From NCBI RefSeq assembly GCF_004570325.1, contig NZ_SPQO01000003.1:1-64000 (forward strand): a DNA stretch of 64,000 nt. The letters run 5' to 3'. This DNA is from Mycobacterium sp. PS03-16. Lineage in GTDB: Bacteria > Actinomycetota > Actinomycetes > Mycobacteriales > Mycobacteriaceae. This document shows positions 49,342 to 60,415 of the stretch, piece by piece (position 1 is the stretch's first letter; every line of letters starts with the position of its first letter). A model generated the notes under the pieces. It made no database searches and was not told the origin of the DNA. It saw only the letters and a list, made by a program, of their open reading frames with translations. Made by a program: the position numbers and the translations under genes.

Positions 49342-49778
49342 GCATTTCGGCGGTCACCTCCGCCGACGTCGACGTGCTGCTGCCGCTGCTTCGGGCCTAC
49401 TGCGACTTCTACCGGGTGGATCCGACCGATGACGCGCTGCGCGCGCTGATCCGCGCGCTGCTCGACAACCCGGGCGAGGGGCTGCAGCTGATCGCCCGCG
49501 ACGGCGACACCCCCGTCGGATTCGCCACCGTCTACTGGACGTGGCAGACGCTCTACGCGGCCCGGGTCGGTGTGCTCAACGATCTCTACGTCGTGCCGGA
49601 CGTCCGCGGTGGCGGCACCGGGCGGGCACTGATCGCGCACTGCCGCGCGCTGTGCGCCGAGCGCGGCGCGGCGAAGCTGGTGTGGGAGACCGCGCCGGAC
49701 AACACGGTGGCTCAACGACTTTACGACGGGATCGGGGCCGAGAAGTCGACGTGGCTGACCTACGAACTCGACGCCTGA
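49332..49778 (+). CDS. GNAT-family N-acetyltransferase
   Basis: 148 residues. The acetyl-CoA binding strand and loop are VLNDLYVVPDVRGGGTGRAL (V/I-x-x-x-RGxGxG/A variant). A hydrophobic mid-section FATVYWTWQTL precedes it, and LVWETAPDNTVAQRLYDGIG follows. The ATG overlaps the end of the Hip1 gene, so it is translated from the same message. It splits the two hydrolase paralogues. Substrate unknown. Confidence 0.87.
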   Translation: MPLSISAVTSADVDVLLPLLRAYCDFYRVDPTDDALRALIRALLDNPGEGLQLIARDGDTPVGFATVYWTWQTLYAARVGVLNDLYVVPDVRGGGTGRALIAHCRALCAERGAAKLVWETAPDNTVAQRLYDGIGAEKSTWLTYELDA

Positions 49779-49837
49779 TCACAGCCCGGTCACCGTTTGC
49801 CCCCGAGCGCAGCCGCGCTGCCGTACCCCGTGCGACC

Positions 49838-51358
49838 ATGTTGGCCATGTGGCGGGTAGGGCGGCGGGCGATGGCGGCTGCGCTGGCGTTGGTCGCCGTC
49901 TCGGGCGCCATTGCCGCCCAGGCCGGCGCAGCGCCCGCGACCGGAGCGGTCCCGCCGCCGGCGTGGGGGAGCTGTCAACAATTCCTCAGCGACACCAGCC
50001 GGATTCCCACCGCACAGTGCGGCACCGTCGCGGTGCCGGTGAACTACGACCAGCCCGCCGGCGCGCAGGCCCAGCTCGCCGTCATCCGGGTGCCGGCCGG
50101 CGGCGACCGGATCGGCGTGCTGGTGGTGAACCCGGGCGGTCCGGGCGCGTCGGCGGTCAACACCGTCGCGGGCATGGGCGCCGCGCTGGCCGGCACCGAG
50201 ATCGGCCGCCGCTTCGACCTGGTGGGCATCGACCCGCGCGGCGTCGGGCACTCCACCCCGCAGCTGCGCTGCCGTACCGACGCCGAGTTCGACGCCTGGC
50301 GGCGGGAACCGATGGCCGACTACAGCCCGGCCGGCGTCGCGCACATCGAAGGCCTCTACCGGCAGCTGGCCCAGCAGTGCCTCGACCGGATGGGGGCGGA
50401 CTTCCTCGCCGGCGTCGGCACCGCGAACGCCGCCCGCGACATGGATCTGGTGCGCGCCGCGCTCGGCGAGGAGCAGATCAACTACCTCGGCTTCTCCTAC
50501 GGCACCGAACTGGGTGCGGCCTATGCCGAGCAGTACCCCGACCGGGTGCGGGCGATGGTCCTCGACGGTGCGATCGACCCCAGCCTGGACCCGATCGCCG
50601 AGAACATCTCCCAGATGGCGGGTTTCCAGCGGGCCTTCGACGCCTACGCCACCGACTGCGCGCGGTCGGCCGGGTGTCCGCTGGGCACCGATCCCACCCA
50701 GTTCGTTGCCCGTTTCCACCAGTTGGTCGACCCGCTGGTGGCCCGCCCGGCCCCCACCTCCGACCCGCGCGGGCTGAGCTATCAGGACGCCAACACCGGG
50801 ACCGGCAACGCGCTGTACAGCCCGCGCTACTGGACCTACCTGACCAGCGGTCTGCTCGGGCTCGCGCGCGGCACCGACGCCGGCGACCTGTTGGCCCTGG
50901 CCGACGAGTACCAGCGCCGTGACGCCAACGGGCACTACGGCAACCGGCAGGACGCGTTCACCGCGATCCGCTGCGTCGACGCGCCGTACCCGACCGATCC
51001 GGCGGTGTGGGCCGATGCCGACCGGCGCATCCGCGAGGTCGCACCGTTCCTGTCCTACGGCGCCTTCACCGGGTTCGCCCCGCGCGACATCTGCGCGTTC
51101 TGGCCGGTGCCGCCGACGTCGGCGCCGCGGCCCGCCACCGGACCCGGACCGGGCAAGGTGGTGGTGGTGTCGACCACCGGCGACCCGGCGACGCCATACG
51201 AGGCCGGCGTCGCGCTGGCGCGGCAGATGGGCGCCTCGCTGATCACGTTCAACGGCAAGCAGCACACCGTGGTGTTCAACGGCGACGCGTGCGTGGACAC
51301 CGCCGTGGTGGGCTTCCTGGCCGGCGGGGTGGTTCCGCCCAACGGGTTGTCGTGCTAG
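49838..51358 (+). CDS. Secreted alpha/beta hydrolase, Hip1 paralogue (Rv2223c-like)
   Basis: 506 residues. A signal peptide (RRAMAAALALVAVSGAIAAQ, AGAAPA cleavage) without a lipobox predicts export as a soluble protein. Catalytic Ser220 is in YLGFSYGTEL, the oxyanion loop is VVNPGGPGASAV, and Asp and His lie in TGDPATPYEAG and GKQHTVVF. Two cysteine pairs are likely. It shares roughly half its residues with the Hip1 copy upstream and keeps the same domain order. It probably arose by duplication. ATG 49838 or 49847 both fit; Rv2223c lies at this place in M. tuberculosis. Confidence 0.88.
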   Translation: MLAMWRVGRRAMAAALALVAVSGAIAAQAGAAPATGAVPPPAWGSCQQFLSDTSRIPTAQCGTVAVPVNYDQPAGAQAQLAVIRVPAGGDRIGVLVVNPGGPGASAVNTVAGMGAALAGTEIGRRFDLVGIDPRGVGHSTPQLRCRTDAEFDAWRREPMADYSPAGVAHIEGLYRQLAQQCLDRMGADFLAGVGTANAARDMDLVRAALGEEQINYLGFSYGTELGAAYAEQYPDRVRAMVLDGAIDPSLDPIAENISQMAGFQRAFDAYATDCARSAGCPLGTDPTQFVARFHQLVDPLVARPAPTSDPRGLSYQDANTGTGNALYSPRYWTYLTSGLLGLARGTDAGDLLALADEYQRRDANGHYGNRQDAFTAIRCVDAPYPTDPAVWADADRRIREVAPFLSYGAFTGFAPRDICAFWPVPPTSAPRPATGPGPGKVVVVSTTGDPATPYEAGVALARQMGASLITFNGKQHTVVFNGDACVDTAVVGFLAGGVVPPNGLSC

Positions 51359-51410
51359 GTGCTAGCAGCGACGTAACACAGAATTAACAGCTGGAACCTA
51401 CGCTGCGGTC

Positions 51411-52751
51411 ATGGATCGCCAGAAGGAATTCGTGCTCCGTACGCTGGAAGAACGCGACATCCGCTTCGTCCGGCTGTGGTTCACGGACGTCCTCGGGTAC
51501 CTCAAGTCCGTCGCGATCGCGCCCGCTGAACTCGAGGGCGCGTTCGAGGAGGGCATCGGCTTCGACGGATCCGCGATCGAAGGCTTCGCCCGCGTCTCGG
51601 AGGCCGACATGGTGGCCCGGCCCGATCCCTCCACCTTCCAGGTGCTGCCGTGGGCCGACAGCTCCAAGAAGCACCACTCGGCCCGCATGTTCTGCGACAT
51701 CACGATGCCCGACGGATCCCCGTCGTGGGCGGACTCGCGCCATGTGCTGCGCCGTCAGCTGGCCAAGGCATCCGATTTGGGCTTCTCCTGCTACGTCCAC
51801 CCCGAGATCGAGTTCTTCCTGCTCAAGCCCGGACCCGACGACGGCACCCCGCCGGTGCCCGCGGACAACGGCGGCTATTTCGACCAGGCCGTACACGATT
51901 CGGCGCCGAACTTCCGCCGCCACGCCATCGACGCGCTGGAGCAGATGGGCATCTCGGTCGAGTTCAGCCACCACGAGGGCGCCCCCGGCCAGCAGGAGAT
52001 CGACCTGCGCTACGCCGACGCGCTCTCGATGGCCGACAACGTGATGACGTTCCGCTACGTCGTCAAGGAGGTCGCGCTCGGCGACGGGGTCCGGGCGTCG
52101 TTCATGCCCAAACCATTCGCCGAACACCCGGGCTCGGCCATGCACACGCACATGAGCCTGTTCGAGGGCGACACCAACGCATTCCACAGCCCCGACGACC
52201 CGCTGCAGCTCTCCGACGTCGCGAAGTCGTTCATCGCCGGAATCCTCGAGCACGCCAACGAGATCAGCGCCGTCACCAACCAGTGGGTGAACTCCTACAA
52301 GCGACTGGTCCACGGCGGCGAGGCACCCACTGCCGCGTCCTGGGGTGCGGCCAACCGCTCGGCGCTGGTGCGGGTGCCGATGTACACGCCACGCAAGGCC
52401 TCCTCGCGCCGCGTCGAGGTGCGCAGCCCCGATTCGGCCTGCAACCCGTATCTGACCTTCGCCGTGCTGCTGGCCGCCGGCCTGCGCGGCGTCGAGAAGG
52501 GTTACGTGCTGGGCCCGCAGGCCGAGGACAACGTGTGGAGCCTGACGCCCGAGGAGCGCCGGGCGATGGGCTATAAGGAGCTGCCGGGCAGCCTCGGCGC
52601 CGCACTCGCGGAGATGGAGAACTCCGAACTGGTCGCCGAAGCCCTCGGCGAGCACGTGTTCGACTACTTCCTGCGTAACAAGCGCGCCGAGTGGGAGACC
52701 TACCGCAGCAACGTCACTCCGTTCGAGCTCAAGGCCTACCTGTCGCTGTAG
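51411..52751 (+). CDS. glnA2: Glutamine synthetase type (GlnA2)
   Basis: 446 residues of the GS fold. Beta-grasp N-terminus has [21 protein letters not shown] and [10 protein letters not shown]. Catalytic-domain blocks include [29 protein letters not shown] and [14 protein letters not shown]. No adenylylation motif NLYDLP is present, consistent with the unregulated M. tuberculosis GlnA2 (Rv2222c). ATG 51411 is preceded by TACGCT and 6 bases, suggesting a leaderless message. The stop is 26 bp before glnE. Confidence 0.93.
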   Translation: MDRQKEFVLRTLEERDIRFVRLWFTDVLGYLKSVAIAPAELEGAFEEGIGFDGSAIEGFARVSEADMVARPDPSTFQVLPWADSSKKHHSARMFCDITMPDGSPSWADSRHVLRRQLAKASDLGFSCYVHPEIEFFLLKPGPDDGTPPVPADNGGYFDQAVHDSAPNFRRHAIDALEQMGISVEFSHHEGAPGQQEIDLRYADALSMADNVMTFRYVVKEVALGDGVRASFMPKPFAEHPGSAMHTHMSLFEGDTNAFHSPDDPLQLSDVAKSFIAGILEHANEISAVTNQWVNSYKRLVHGGEAPTAASWGAANRSALVRVPMYTPRKASSRRVEVRSPDSACNPYLTFAVLLAAGLRGVEKGYVLGPQAEDNVWSLTPEERRAMGYKELPGSLGAALAEMENSELVAEALGEHVFDYFLRNKRAEWETYRSNVTPFELKAYLSL

Positions 52752-52776
52752 CCGAGCCGCGCGATACCGTCGGACC

Positions 52777-55737
52777 GTGGCAAAACCCGCGACCGAGCGC
52801 CCCAAGCTGCCCAGTGTGGGCCGGCTCGGGCTGGTCGACCAGCAGGCGCCCGCCCACCTCGACCGGCTGGGCTGGACCACCGACCGCCACGTCGAACTGC
52901 TGTGGTCGCTGTCCCGGGCGCCCGACGCCGACACCGCCCTGCACACCATGGTGCGGCTGGCCGAGGCGCTCGGCGACGGCTGGGGCGACCTCGACCGTTC
53001 GCTGCTGACCGACACCGCGTTGCGAGGGCGGCTGTTCGCCGTCCTCGGTTCATCTGTCGCGCTGGGCGACCACATGGTCGCCCATCCCGAGACGTGGCGG
53101 TTGCTGGCCGGCCGGGTCGAATTGCCGAGCGCCGGGGCGCTGCGCGACGAGTTCGTCGCCCTCGCCGAATCCGCCGCGGACGCCCGCGGAGTCATGGCGC
53201 CGATGCGCACCCGCTACCGGGACCGGATGCTGGTGCTGGCCGCGCTCGACGTCGCCCCGACGGTGGAGAACGAGCCGGTGCTGCCGTTCCCCACGGTCGG
53301 TCAGCACCTGTCCGACCTGGCCGACGCCGCGCTGGAGGGGGCGCTGCGCGTCGCGATGCGCTCGGTGTGCGGCGACGGCGACCGGCCCAGGATCGCCGTC
53401 ATCGCGATGGGCAAGTGCGGGGCCCGCGAGCTCAACTACGTCAGCGATGTCGACGTCATCTTCGTCGCAGAACCCGCCGATGCCACCGCCACCCGGGTGG
53501 CCGGCGAGATGATGCGGTTCGCCGCCGACGCGTTCTTCGAGGTGGACGCCGCGCTGCGGCCCGAGGGCAAACACGGTCAGCTGGTCCGCACGCTGGACTC
53601 CCACGTCGCCTACTACCAGCGCTGGGCCAAGACCTGGGAGTTTCAGGCGCTGATGAAGGCGCGGCCGGCGGCCGGTGATGCCGAACTGGGTGGCGAATAC
53701 CTCGACGCGCTCATGCCGATGGTCTGGAAGGCTTGCGAGCGTGAGGATTTCGTGACCGAGGTGCAGGCGATGCGGCGCCGCGTCGTCGAACTGGTCCCCG
53801 CCGGGGTGCGGGCCCGTGAGCTCAAACTCGGCACCGGCGGCCTGCGCGACGTCGAATTCGCCGTCCAGTTACTGCAACTCGTGCACGGCCGCAACGACAC
53901 CTCACTGCATGTCGCCTCGACCGTCGAGGCGCTGGCCGCGCTCGGGGCCGGCGGCTACGTCGGCCGCGATGACGCCGCCAACATGACCGCGTCGTACGAG
54001 TTCCTGCGGCTGCTTGAGCACCGGCTGCAGCTGCAGCGGCTCAAACGCACCCACATGCTGCCCGAGGCCGACGACGACGAGGCGATGCGCTGGCTGGCGC
54101 GCGCCGCACACGTGCGGCCCGACGGTCAGCACGACGCGCTGGGCGTGCTGCGCGAGGAACTCAAACGGCAGAACATGCGGGTGTCGCGGCTGCACGCCAA
54201 GCTCTTCTACCAGCCGCTGCTGGAATCGGTCGGCCAGCCGACCGTCGGTATCGCCGGGATGAGCACCGAGGCCGCCGAACGGCAGCTCGCCGCGCTGGGC
54301 TACGAGGGGCCGCAGAGCGCGCTCACGCATCTGGCCGCGCTGACCGGTCAGGGCGGCCGCCGCGGCCGGGTGCAGCAGGTGCTGCTGCCGACGCTGCTGG
54401 ACTGGCTGTCCGACACCCCCGACCCCGACGCCGGCCTGCTGGCCTACCGCCGTATCAGCGAGGCGCTGGGGGACCAGCGGTGGTACCTGGGCACGCTGCG
54501 CGACGAGGGCGCCGTCGCCAAACGGCTGATGCGGGTGCTGGGCACGTCGGCGTTCGTGCCCGACCTACTGATGCGCGCACCCGAGGTGATCCAGCTCTAC
54601 GCCGACGGACCGCAGGGCCCCAAACTGCTCGACACCGACCCCGAGACGATCTGTCGCGCCCTCGTCGCCTCGTCGGGCCGCTACGCCGACCCGGTCCGCG
54701 CCATCGCCGCCGCCCGCACGCTGCGCCGCCGTGAACTGGCCCGCATCGCGTCGGCGGATCTGCTCGGCATGCTCGAGGTGCCCGACGTCTGTGCGGGGCT
54801 GACGTCGGTGTGGGTGGCGGTGCTGCAGGCCGCGCTGGACGCGGTGATGCGGGCCAACACCCCCGACGGCGGCCAGCCGGCGCGGATCGCGGTGATCGGC
54901 ATGGGCCGTCTCGGCGGGCGCGAACTCGGCTACGGGTCCGACGCCGATGTCATGTTCGTGTGCGAAGCCTGCAACGGCGCCGACGAATCCGCCGCGGTGC
55001 GCTGGGCGGTCGGCATCGCCGAACGGGTCCGGGCACTGCTCGGCACGCCGAGCGCCGACCCGCCGCTGGAGGTCGACACCGGGCTGCGCCCGGAGGGCCG
55101 CAGCGGCCCGCTGGTGCGCACGCTGGCGTCCTATGAGGCGTACTACGCGCAGTGGGCCCAGCCGTGGGAGGTGCAGGCGCTGCTGCGCGCACACCGGGTG
55201 GCCGGCGACCTGGAACTCGGCGAACGGTTCCTGCTCATGGCCGACCGCACGCGCTACCCGGCGGGCGGGGTTTCCGCCGCCGCGGTGCAGGAGATCCGCC
55301 GGATCAAGGCCAGGGTGGACGCCGAGCGGTTGCCGCGCGGCGCCGATCCGAACACCCACACCAAGCTCGGCCGCGGCGGGCTGGCCGACATCGAGTGGAC
55401 CGTCCAGCTGATGCAGCTGCGCTACGCGCACAGGGTGCCCGCGCTGCACACCACCTCGACGCTGGAGGCACTCAACGCGATCGGCGCCGCCGAGCTGATC
55501 GCCGAGGGCGACGTCGACCTGCTGCGCCAGGCCTGGCTCACCGCCACGCGCGCCCGCAACGCGCTGGTGCTGGTGCGCGGCAAGCCCACCGACCAGCTGC
55601 CCGGCCCGGGCCGCCAGCTCAACGCGGTCGCCGTCGCCGCGGGGTGGAGCAGCGACGACGGCGGCGAGTTCCTCGACAACTACCTGCGGGTGACGCGGCG
55701 GGCGAAGACCGTTGTGCGCAAGGTGTTCGGTGAGTAA
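52777..55737 (+). CDS. glnE: Bifunctional glutamine synthetase adenylyltransferase/adenylyl-removing enzyme
   Basis: 986 residues with two nucleotidyltransferase domains. Each has a G(K/R)xGxREL...DxDVxFV motif: [20 protein letters not shown] and [20 protein letters not shown]. The N-terminal domain removes AMP and the C-terminal one adds it. It controls glutamine synthetase activity in response to nitrogen through PII. GTG 52777 starts 26 bp after glnA2. Its target is the tyrosine-406 site of GlnA1 (58829-60265). Confidence 0.95.
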   Translation: MAKPATERPKLPSVGRLGLVDQQAPAHLDRLGWTTDRHVELLWSLSRAPDADTALHTMVRLAEALGDGWGDLDRSLLTDTALRGRLFAVLGSSVALGDHMVAHPETWRLLAGRVELPSAGALRDEFVALAESAADARGVMAPMRTRYRDRMLVLAALDVAPTVENEPVLPFPTVGQHLSDLADAALEGALRVAMRSVCGDGDRPRIAVIAMGKCGARELNYVSDVDVIFVAEPADATATRVAGEMMRFAADAFFEVDAALRPEGKHGQLVRTLDSHVAYYQRWAKTWEFQALMKARPAAGDAELGGEYLDALMPMVWKACEREDFVTEVQAMRRRVVELVPAGVRARELKLGTGGLRDVEFAVQLLQLVHGRNDTSLHVASTVEALAALGAGGYVGRDDAANMTASYEFLRLLEHRLQLQRLKRTHMLPEADDDEAMRWLARAAHVRPDGQHDALGVLREELKRQNMRVSRLHAKLFYQPLLESVGQPTVGIAGMSTEAAERQLAALGYEGPQSALTHLAALTGQGGRRGRVQQVLLPTLLDWLSDTPDPDAGLLAYRRISEALGDQRWYLGTLRDEGAVAKRLMRVLGTSAFVPDLLMRAPEVIQLYADGPQGPKLLDTDPETICRALVASSGRYADPVRAIAAARTLRRRELARIASADLLGMLEVPDVCAGLTSVWVAVLQAALDAVMRANTPDGGQPARIAVIGMGRLGGRELGYGSDADVMFVCEACNGADESAAVRWAVGIAERVRALLGTPSADPPLEVDTGLRPEGRSGPLVRTLASYEAYYAQWAQPWEVQALLRAHRVAGDLELGERFLLMADRTRYPAGGVSAAAVQEIRRIKARVDAERLPRGADPNTHTKLGRGGLADIEWTVQLMQLRYAHRVPALHTTSTLEALNAIGAAELIAEGDVDLLRQAWLTATRARNALVLVRGKPTDQLPGPGRQLNAVAVAAGWSSDDGGEFLDNYLRVTRRAKTVVRKVFGE

Positions 55738-55746
55738 GGGAGGCGC

Positions 55747-56382
55747 ATGAGCGTCGAGTGGCCGTTCGACGTCATCGGCACCGAGGAGTACGACCGGTTG
55801 CGCGGCATGTACGAACCGCTGACCCAGGCGATCCGCGACCTCATCGACGCCGGCGTGCGCACGGGCGTGGACGACGAGACGATCGGCGCCGCGCAACGTG
55901 CGATCGAGGCCGTCACCGCCACGCTGACCGATCGGACCCACCAGCGCACCCACGTGCTGCGCCACGCCGAGACGGGTCGCCCGCTGGCGTGGGCGAATCC
56001 GGCCGTGGGACTGCGTAATGCGATCGCGCCGCCCATGCGCATCGAGCACACCGGCGACGGTCGCTGGGTCAGCGACTTCACCCTCGGCGCCGCCTACGAG
56101 GGCCCGCCGAAACTCGTGCACGGCGGCATCTGCGCGCTGGTCCTCGACCACATCCTCGGCGAGGCGGCCAGCGACGGGCTGACCAAACCGCTGTTCACCG
56201 GCACGATCACGCTGCGCTACCTGCGCGGGACCCCACTGGGGGAGTTGCGCGCCGAGGCGTGGATCGACCGCACCGAGGGCATCAAGACCTTCGCCCGCGG
56301 TGAGCTCAGCGACGCCGACGGGGTGACCGTCGAGGCCGAGGGCGTGTTCATCATGCCGGCCTGGGCCCGGGACGCTGGATGA
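55747..56382 (+). CDS. PaaI-type hotdog thioesterase
   Basis: 211 residues. The hotdog core from ~95 contains GPPKLVHGGICALVLDHILG (the HGG loop) and TGTITLRYLRGTPLG, the family's catalytic and dimer strands. The preceding ~90 residues are an added helical N-terminal region. It probably hydrolyses acyl-CoA esters in the cytosol. The stop overlaps the LLM oxidoreductase start (ATGA). Substrate unknown. Confidence 0.85.
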   Translation: MSVEWPFDVIGTEEYDRLRGMYEPLTQAIRDLIDAGVRTGVDDETIGAAQRAIEAVTATLTDRTHQRTHVLRHAETGRPLAWANPAVGLRNAIAPPMRIEHTGDGRWVSDFTLGAAYEGPPKLVHGGICALVLDHILGEAASDGLTKPLFTGTITLRYLRGTPLGELRAEAWIDRTEGIKTFARGELSDADGVTVEAEGVFIMPAWARDAG

Positions 56383-57242
56383 AGTTCTACGTCAGCCTGG
56401 CGTTCCTCGACGGCCGCGAGGTCGTCGAGATCGCCCGCGCCGCAGACGAACTCGGCTACGACGGCCTGGGTATCCCGGACCACGTGGTGAACCTCGAGAC
56501 GCTCGCGACGCCGTACCCCTACACCCGTGACGGCCAACGCCGCTGGAAACCGTTCACGCACTGGCCCGATCCCTGGGTGCTCGTCGGCGCGCTGGGGCAG
56601 GTGACCACCCGGGTGCGGTTCGTCACCACGGTCTACATCCCCGCGATGCGCGACCCGTACTCCGCCGCCAAGGCGATCGGCACCGCGGCCTACCTCTGCG
56701 GCGGACGCGTCGAACTCGGCGTCGGCGTCGGCTGGTGTGAAGAGGAGTTCGCGCTGATGGGCCAGCGCTTCGCCGGTCGTGGGAAGCGCACCGACGAGAT
56801 GCTCGACCTGTTCCGGGCACTGTGGCAGCCGGGGTGGACCGACTTCGACGGCGAGAACTATCCGACGCCGCGGCTGGAGATGGAGCCGAGCCCGCCGCAC
56901 ATCCCGGTCTACGTCGGCGGCCTGTCCGACGTGGCGCTGCGCCGCGCCGCGCGCAACGACGGCTGGATCGGCGACCTGATCACCACCGACCAGGCCATCG
57001 CGGCCGCCGAGCGGCTGCGCGAGTTGCGTTCGGCCGCAGGGCGTTCACTCGACGACTTCACGATCCTCACGCCGCTGACCGACGCAGTCGTGCGTGCCGA
57101 CTACGACCGTGCCGAGGCGGCCGGGATCACCCATATCCTCACGATGCCGTGGATGTTCTACACCGGCGCCGACGCCACCGTGGCCGAGAAGATCGACGGG
57201 ATGAAGCGGTTCCGCAAGGACCTCGGTCTCGACGGCGGCTGA
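56379..57242 (+). CDS. LLM-class F420-dependent oxidoreductase
   Basis: 287 residues of the luciferase-like fold. ADELGYDGLGIPDHVVNLET covers the first barrel strands and the flavin-contact region. TTRVRFVTTVYIPAMRDP, then GRVELGVGVGWCEEEF and IPVYVGGLSDVALRRAARNDGW, follow the family order. It is translationally coupled to the thioesterase and may work on the same lipid or CoA intermediate. Substrate not identified. Confidence 0.85.
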   Translation: MKFYVSLAFLDGREVVEIARAADELGYDGLGIPDHVVNLETLATPYPYTRDGQRRWKPFTHWPDPWVLVGALGQVTTRVRFVTTVYIPAMRDPYSAAKAIGTAAYLCGGRVELGVGVGWCEEEFALMGQRFAGRGKRTDEMLDLFRALWQPGWTDFDGENYPTPRLEMEPSPPHIPVYVGGLSDVALRRAARNDGWIGDLITTDQAIAAAERLRELRSAAGRSLDDFTILTPLTDAVVRADYDRAEAAGITHILTMPWMFYTGADATVAEKIDGMKRFRKDLGLDGG

Positions 57243-57283
57243 CCGGCGGGATGACGTCGCCCGCCCGGCGTGTTTGACCGGTC

Positions 57284-57763
57284 ATGGCCACAGAACACCC
57301 TGCCCGTCCGCCGCTACCACCGTTCACCCGCGAGACCGCGGCGGAGAAGGTGCGCCTCGCTGAGGACGCGTGGAACACCCGCGACCCCGAACGTGTCGCA
57401 CCCGCGTACACCGTCGACAGCAAGTGGCGTAACCGCGACGAATTCGCGACCGGACGCGAGGAGATCGTCGCGCTGCTGACCCGCAAGTGGCGCCGGGAAT
57501 TGGACTACCGGCTGATCAAGGAGCTGTGGGCGTTCGACGGCAACCGCATCGCCGTCCGCTTCGCCTACGAGAGCCACGACGACAACGGCCAGTGGTTCCG
57601 CTCGTACGGCAACGAGAACTGGGAGTTCGACGAGCACGGGCTGATGGCGGTGCGGCATGCGTCGATCAACGACCTGGCGATCGACGACGATGAGCGGCTC
57701 TTCCACTGGCCGCTCGGCCGCCGGCCCGACGACTACCCGTCGTTGTCGGACCTCGGGCTCTAG
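57284..57763 (+). CDS. DUF1348 (NTF2-like) protein
   Basis: 159 residues matching the DUF1348 NTF2-fold family. The motif [20 protein letters not shown] is followed by [29 protein letters not shown] and [14 protein letters not shown]. No signal peptide. The ATG is 41 bp after the LLM gene. The stop shares CTAG with the DoxX gene. Function unknown. Confidence 0.87.
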   Translation: MATEHPARPPLPPFTRETAAEKVRLAEDAWNTRDPERVAPAYTVDSKWRNRDEFATGREEIVALLTRKWRRELDYRLIKELWAFDGNRIAVRFAYESHDDNGQWFRSYGNENWEFDEHGLMAVRHASINDLAIDDDERLFHWPLGRRPDDYPSLSDLGL

Positions 57764-58299
57764 TAGCGCGGGCGGCGGAACCGGCTGAGCAGCCCGCCCC
57801 GGCGCACCGGCTGACCCGTGGCGTACCCGGCCGGTGCCGCGGTGCCCGTCACCACCCGGTTCTGGGCCACGCCGCCGCCGACCCGCGACCGGCGCCGCGC
57901 GTCGACCGACCAGGCGCCGGCGCCCAGCCCGGCGATGGCGAGGAAGCCGAAGCAGAACAGCAGCACCGGCTCGCCGCCGTTCTCCATCGGCCAGAAGCTC
58001 GCCGCCGGCCCGTCCAGCGGCGGCCAGTGCTTCCAGAAGTACGCCACCGCCATCTCACCGGAGGCGATGAACGCGGCGATCCGGGTGAACAACCCGACCG
58101 CGATCAGCAGACCTGCGACGAGTTCGATCAGCCCGGCCCACCAGAACGGCCAGGTGCCCATCGGAATCGGCTCACCGGTCGGCCAGCCGAACAGTTTCGC
58201 CGAGCCGTGCAACGCGAACAGCAGCCCGGCGACGATGCGGAACAGACTCAGCAGGGGCGAGGAGTAATTCGCCATCCGAGCGTCGAAAGTGGTCGCCAT
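57760..58299 (-). CDS. DoxX-family membrane protein
   Basis: 179 residues with about four transmembrane segments ([78 protein letters not shown]). The last ~45 residues are basic and cytoplasmic. DoxX proteins are integral membrane factors linked to redox or thiosulfate metabolism and, in mycobacteria, to oxidative stress complexes; the role here is unassigned. Convergent with DUF1348. Confidence 0.85.
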   Translation of the reverse strand: MATTFDARMANYSSPLLSLFRIVAGLLFALHGSAKLFGWPTGEPIPMGTWPFWWAGLIELVAGLLIAVGLFTRIAAFIASGEMAVAYFWKHWPPLDGPAASFWPMENGGEPVLLFCFGFLAIAGLGAGAWSVDARRRSRVGGGVAQNRVVTGTAAPAGYATGQPVRRGGLLSRFRRPRY

Positions 58300-58331
58300 G
58301 GCCTGAGGCTACGCGGGAACGTCCAAGATGT

Positions 58332-58763
58332 TCACAGCTCGAGCAGCACCGTTACCGGACCGTCGTTGACCAGTTCCACTTTCATATCCGCGCCGAACAC
58401 TCCCGTTCGCACATCGGCGCCGAATCCGCGCAGTGCGTCGCTGAAGGCGTCGACGAGCGGTTCGGCGACCGGCCCCGGGGCGGCGGCGTTCCACGACGGG
58501 CGGCGGCCCTTCTCGGTGTTGGCGTAGAGCGTGAACTGGCTGACCACCAGCACGGGTGCGTCGGTGTCCGACGCGCTGCGCTCACCGTCGAGGATCCGCA
58601 GCCGCCACATCTTGTCGGCCAGGCGGCGCGCGGTGTCGGCGTCGTCGGTGTGGGTCACGCCGACCAGGGCCAACAGGCCCTGCCCGTCCGGCGAGATCTC
58701 GCCGACCACCTCACCGTCGACCGTCACCCGCGCCGACGACACCCGCTGCACCAGAACCCGCAT
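58332..58763 (-). CDS. dtd: D-aminoacyl-tRNA deacylase
   Basis: 143 residues, the standard DTD length. SQFTLYA and [10 protein letters not shown] are the two conserved catalytic blocks; [15 protein letters not shown] begins the protein. It hydrolyses D-amino acids from mischarged tRNA in the cytosol. ATG 58763 is chosen by homology; the open frame continues upstream into the glnA1 antisense strand only as a shadow. Downstream of the glnA1 terminator on the same strand. Confidence 0.93.
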   Translation of the reverse strand: MRVLVQRVSSARVTVDGEVVGEISPDGQGLLALVGVTHTDDADTARRLADKMWRLRILDGERSASDTDAPVLVVSQFTLYANTEKGRRPSWNAAAPGPVAEPLVDAFSDALRGFGADVRTGVFGADMKVELVNDGPVTVLLEL

Positions 58764-58779
58764 GGCCCCATCCAAGCGA

Positions 58780-58813
58780 AAGGGCCGGGCGGCGCGAACG
58801 CCACCCGGCCCTT
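58780..58813 (-). terminator. Terminator hairpin after glnA1
   Basis: AAGGGCCGGG (58780-58789) pairs perfectly with CCCGGCCCTT (58804-58813), with a 14-base loop that can pair further internally. It begins 15 bp past the glnA1 stop. Confidence 0.75.
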
Positions 58814-58828
58814 CACTGCTGCGCCGAC

Positions 58829-60265
58829 TTACACGTCGTAGTACAGCGCGAACTCGTACGGGTGAGGCCGGATCTGCACGGGCATGATCTCGTTCTCCCG
58901 CTTGTAGGAGATCCAGGTCTCGATCAGGTCCTCGGTGAACACGCCGCCCTCGGTGAGGTACTCGTGGTCCTCCTCGAGCTTGTCGATGACCGCGGCCAGC
59001 GAGGTGGGCGCCTGCGGGATGCTGGCGGCCTCGTCCGGCGGCAGCTCGTAGAGGTCCTTGTCGATCGGCGCCTGCGGCTCGAGCTTGCGCTTGATGCCGT
59101 CGATGCCGGCCATCAGCATCGCCGCGAACGCCAGGTACGGGTTGCCCGAGCTGTCCGGGCAGCGGAACTCGAGGCGCTTGGCCTTCGGGTTGTTGCCGGT
59201 GATCGGGATACGCACGCACGCCGAGCGGTTGCGCTGGCTGTACACCAGGTTGATCGGGGCCTCGTAGCCCGGCACCAGGCGCTTGTAGGAGTTCACCGTC
59301 GGGTTGGTGAACGCCAGCAGCGACGGCGCGTGGTGCAGGATGCCGCCGATGTAGTGGCGGGCGACGTCGGACAGGCCCGCGTAGCCGGACTCGTCGTGGA
59401 ACAGCGGTTGGCCGTCCTTCCACAGCGACTGGTGGGCATGCATGCCGGAGCCGTTGTCACCGAACAGCGGCTTGGGCATGAACGTGACGGTCTTGCCGGC
59501 CTGCCAGGCGGTGTTCTTGATGATGTACTTGAACAGCAGCACATCGTCGGCCGCGTGCAGCATGGTGTTGAACTTGTAGTTGATCTCGGCCTGGCCTGCG
59601 GTGCCGACCTCGTGGTGGCCGCGCTCCAGGACGAAGCCCGCGTTGGTCAGGTTGGTCGCCATCTGGTCGCGCAGGTCCACGTAGTGGTCGTACGGGGCGA
59701 CGGGGAAGTAGCCACCCTTGGGACGCACCTTGTAGCCGCGGTTGGGGCTGCCGTCGGCCTCCAGCGGCTCGCCGCTGTTCCACCAACCCGACACCGAGTC
59801 GACCTCGTAGAAGGTGCCGTTCATCTTCGAGTCGAACGCCACCGAGTCGAAGATGTAGAACTCGGCCTCGGCACCGAAGTACGCGGTGTCGGCGATGCCG
59901 GTGCTGACCAGGTAGTTCTCGGCCTTGCGGGCCACGTTGCGCGGGTCGCGCGAGTACGCCTCACGGGTGAACGGGTCGTGGACGAAGAAGTTCATGTTCA
60001 GCGTCTTGGCCGCCCGGAACGGGTCGATGCGCGCCGTCTCGGGATCCGGCAGCAGCATCATGTCCGATTCGTGAATCGACTGGAAGCCGCGGACCGACGA
60101 GCCGTCGAACGCCAGGCCGTCTTCGAAGACGCTCTCGTCGAACGCCGAGGCCGGGATCGAGAAGTGCTGGACGACGCCGGGCAGATCGCAGAAGCGAATG
60201 TCGACGTACTCGACGGATTCGTCCTTGATCAGCTTGATGATGTCGTCGGCCGTCTTTTCTGCCAC
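58829..60265 (-). CDS. glnA1: Glutamine synthetase type I (GlnA1)
   Basis: 478 residues, GSI-beta. Beta-grasp has [34 protein letters not shown]-type loop [16 protein letters not shown] and the flap [18 protein letters not shown] are intact. Tyr406 in [11 protein letters not shown] is the adenylylation site acted on by GlnE. It makes glutamine from glutamate and ammonia, and is secreted in pathogenic mycobacteria. GTG 60265 has AAGGAG upstream. The promoter carries a full GlnR box. Confidence 0.96.
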   Translation of the reverse strand: MAEKTADDIIKLIKDESVEYVDIRFCDLPGVVQHFSIPASAFDESVFEDGLAFDGSSVRGFQSIHESDMMLLPDPETARIDPFRAAKTLNMNFFVHDPFTREAYSRDPRNVARKAENYLVSTGIADTAYFGAEAEFYIFDSVAFDSKMNGTFYEVDSVSGWWNSGEPLEADGSPNRGYKVRPKGGYFPVAPYDHYVDLRDQMATNLTNAGFVLERGHHEVGTAGQAEINYKFNTMLHAADDVLLFKYIIKNTAWQAGKTVTFMPKPLFGDNGSGMHAHQSLWKDGQPLFHDESGYAGLSDVARHYIGGILHHAPSLLAFTNPTVNSYKRLVPGYEAPINLVYSQRNRSACVRIPITGNNPKAKRLEFRCPDSSGNPYLAFAAMLMAGIDGIKRKLEPQAPIDKDLYELPPDEAASIPQAPTSLAAVIDKLEEDHEYLTEGGVFTEDLIETWISYKRENEIMPVQIRPHPYEFALYYDV

Positions 60266-60301
60266 TTTCGGTTTTCTCCTTTACTGGTAACCCGCGCGTT
60301 G

Positions 60302-60307
60302 ACGCTA
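60302..60307 (-). promoter_or_regulatory. glnA1 -10 hexamer
   Basis: TAGCGT on the minus strand matches TANNNT, placing the start of transcription near 60295 and the GlnR box centre at about -41. Prediction from spacing. Confidence 0.5.
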
Positions 60308-60317
60308 GGGACACGAT

Positions 60318-60355
60318 GTTGCGCGGTCGTCAACCGAATGTTGCGCCGACGTTAC
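60318..60355 (-). promoter_or_regulatory. GlnR box upstream of glnA1 (four half-sites)
   Basis: On the glnA1 sense strand the sites read GTAAC-N6-GCAAC-N6-TTGAC-N6-GCAAC. This is the GlnR arrangement gTnAC-n6-GnAAC repeated once, with exact 6-bp spacers. GlnR activates glnA1 on nitrogen limitation in mycobacteria. Confidence 0.85.
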
Positions 60356-60415
60356 GGGCATGTCCGTGCACGTGCGGCGGCGGCACCGGGAGATGGTCCA
60401 CCTATCCTGATGAGT

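Noticed and set aside
58556..60409. Long + frame upstream of the RDD gene
   Set aside because: Antisense of glnA1 and dtd. The RDD protein begins at 60416 or 60410.
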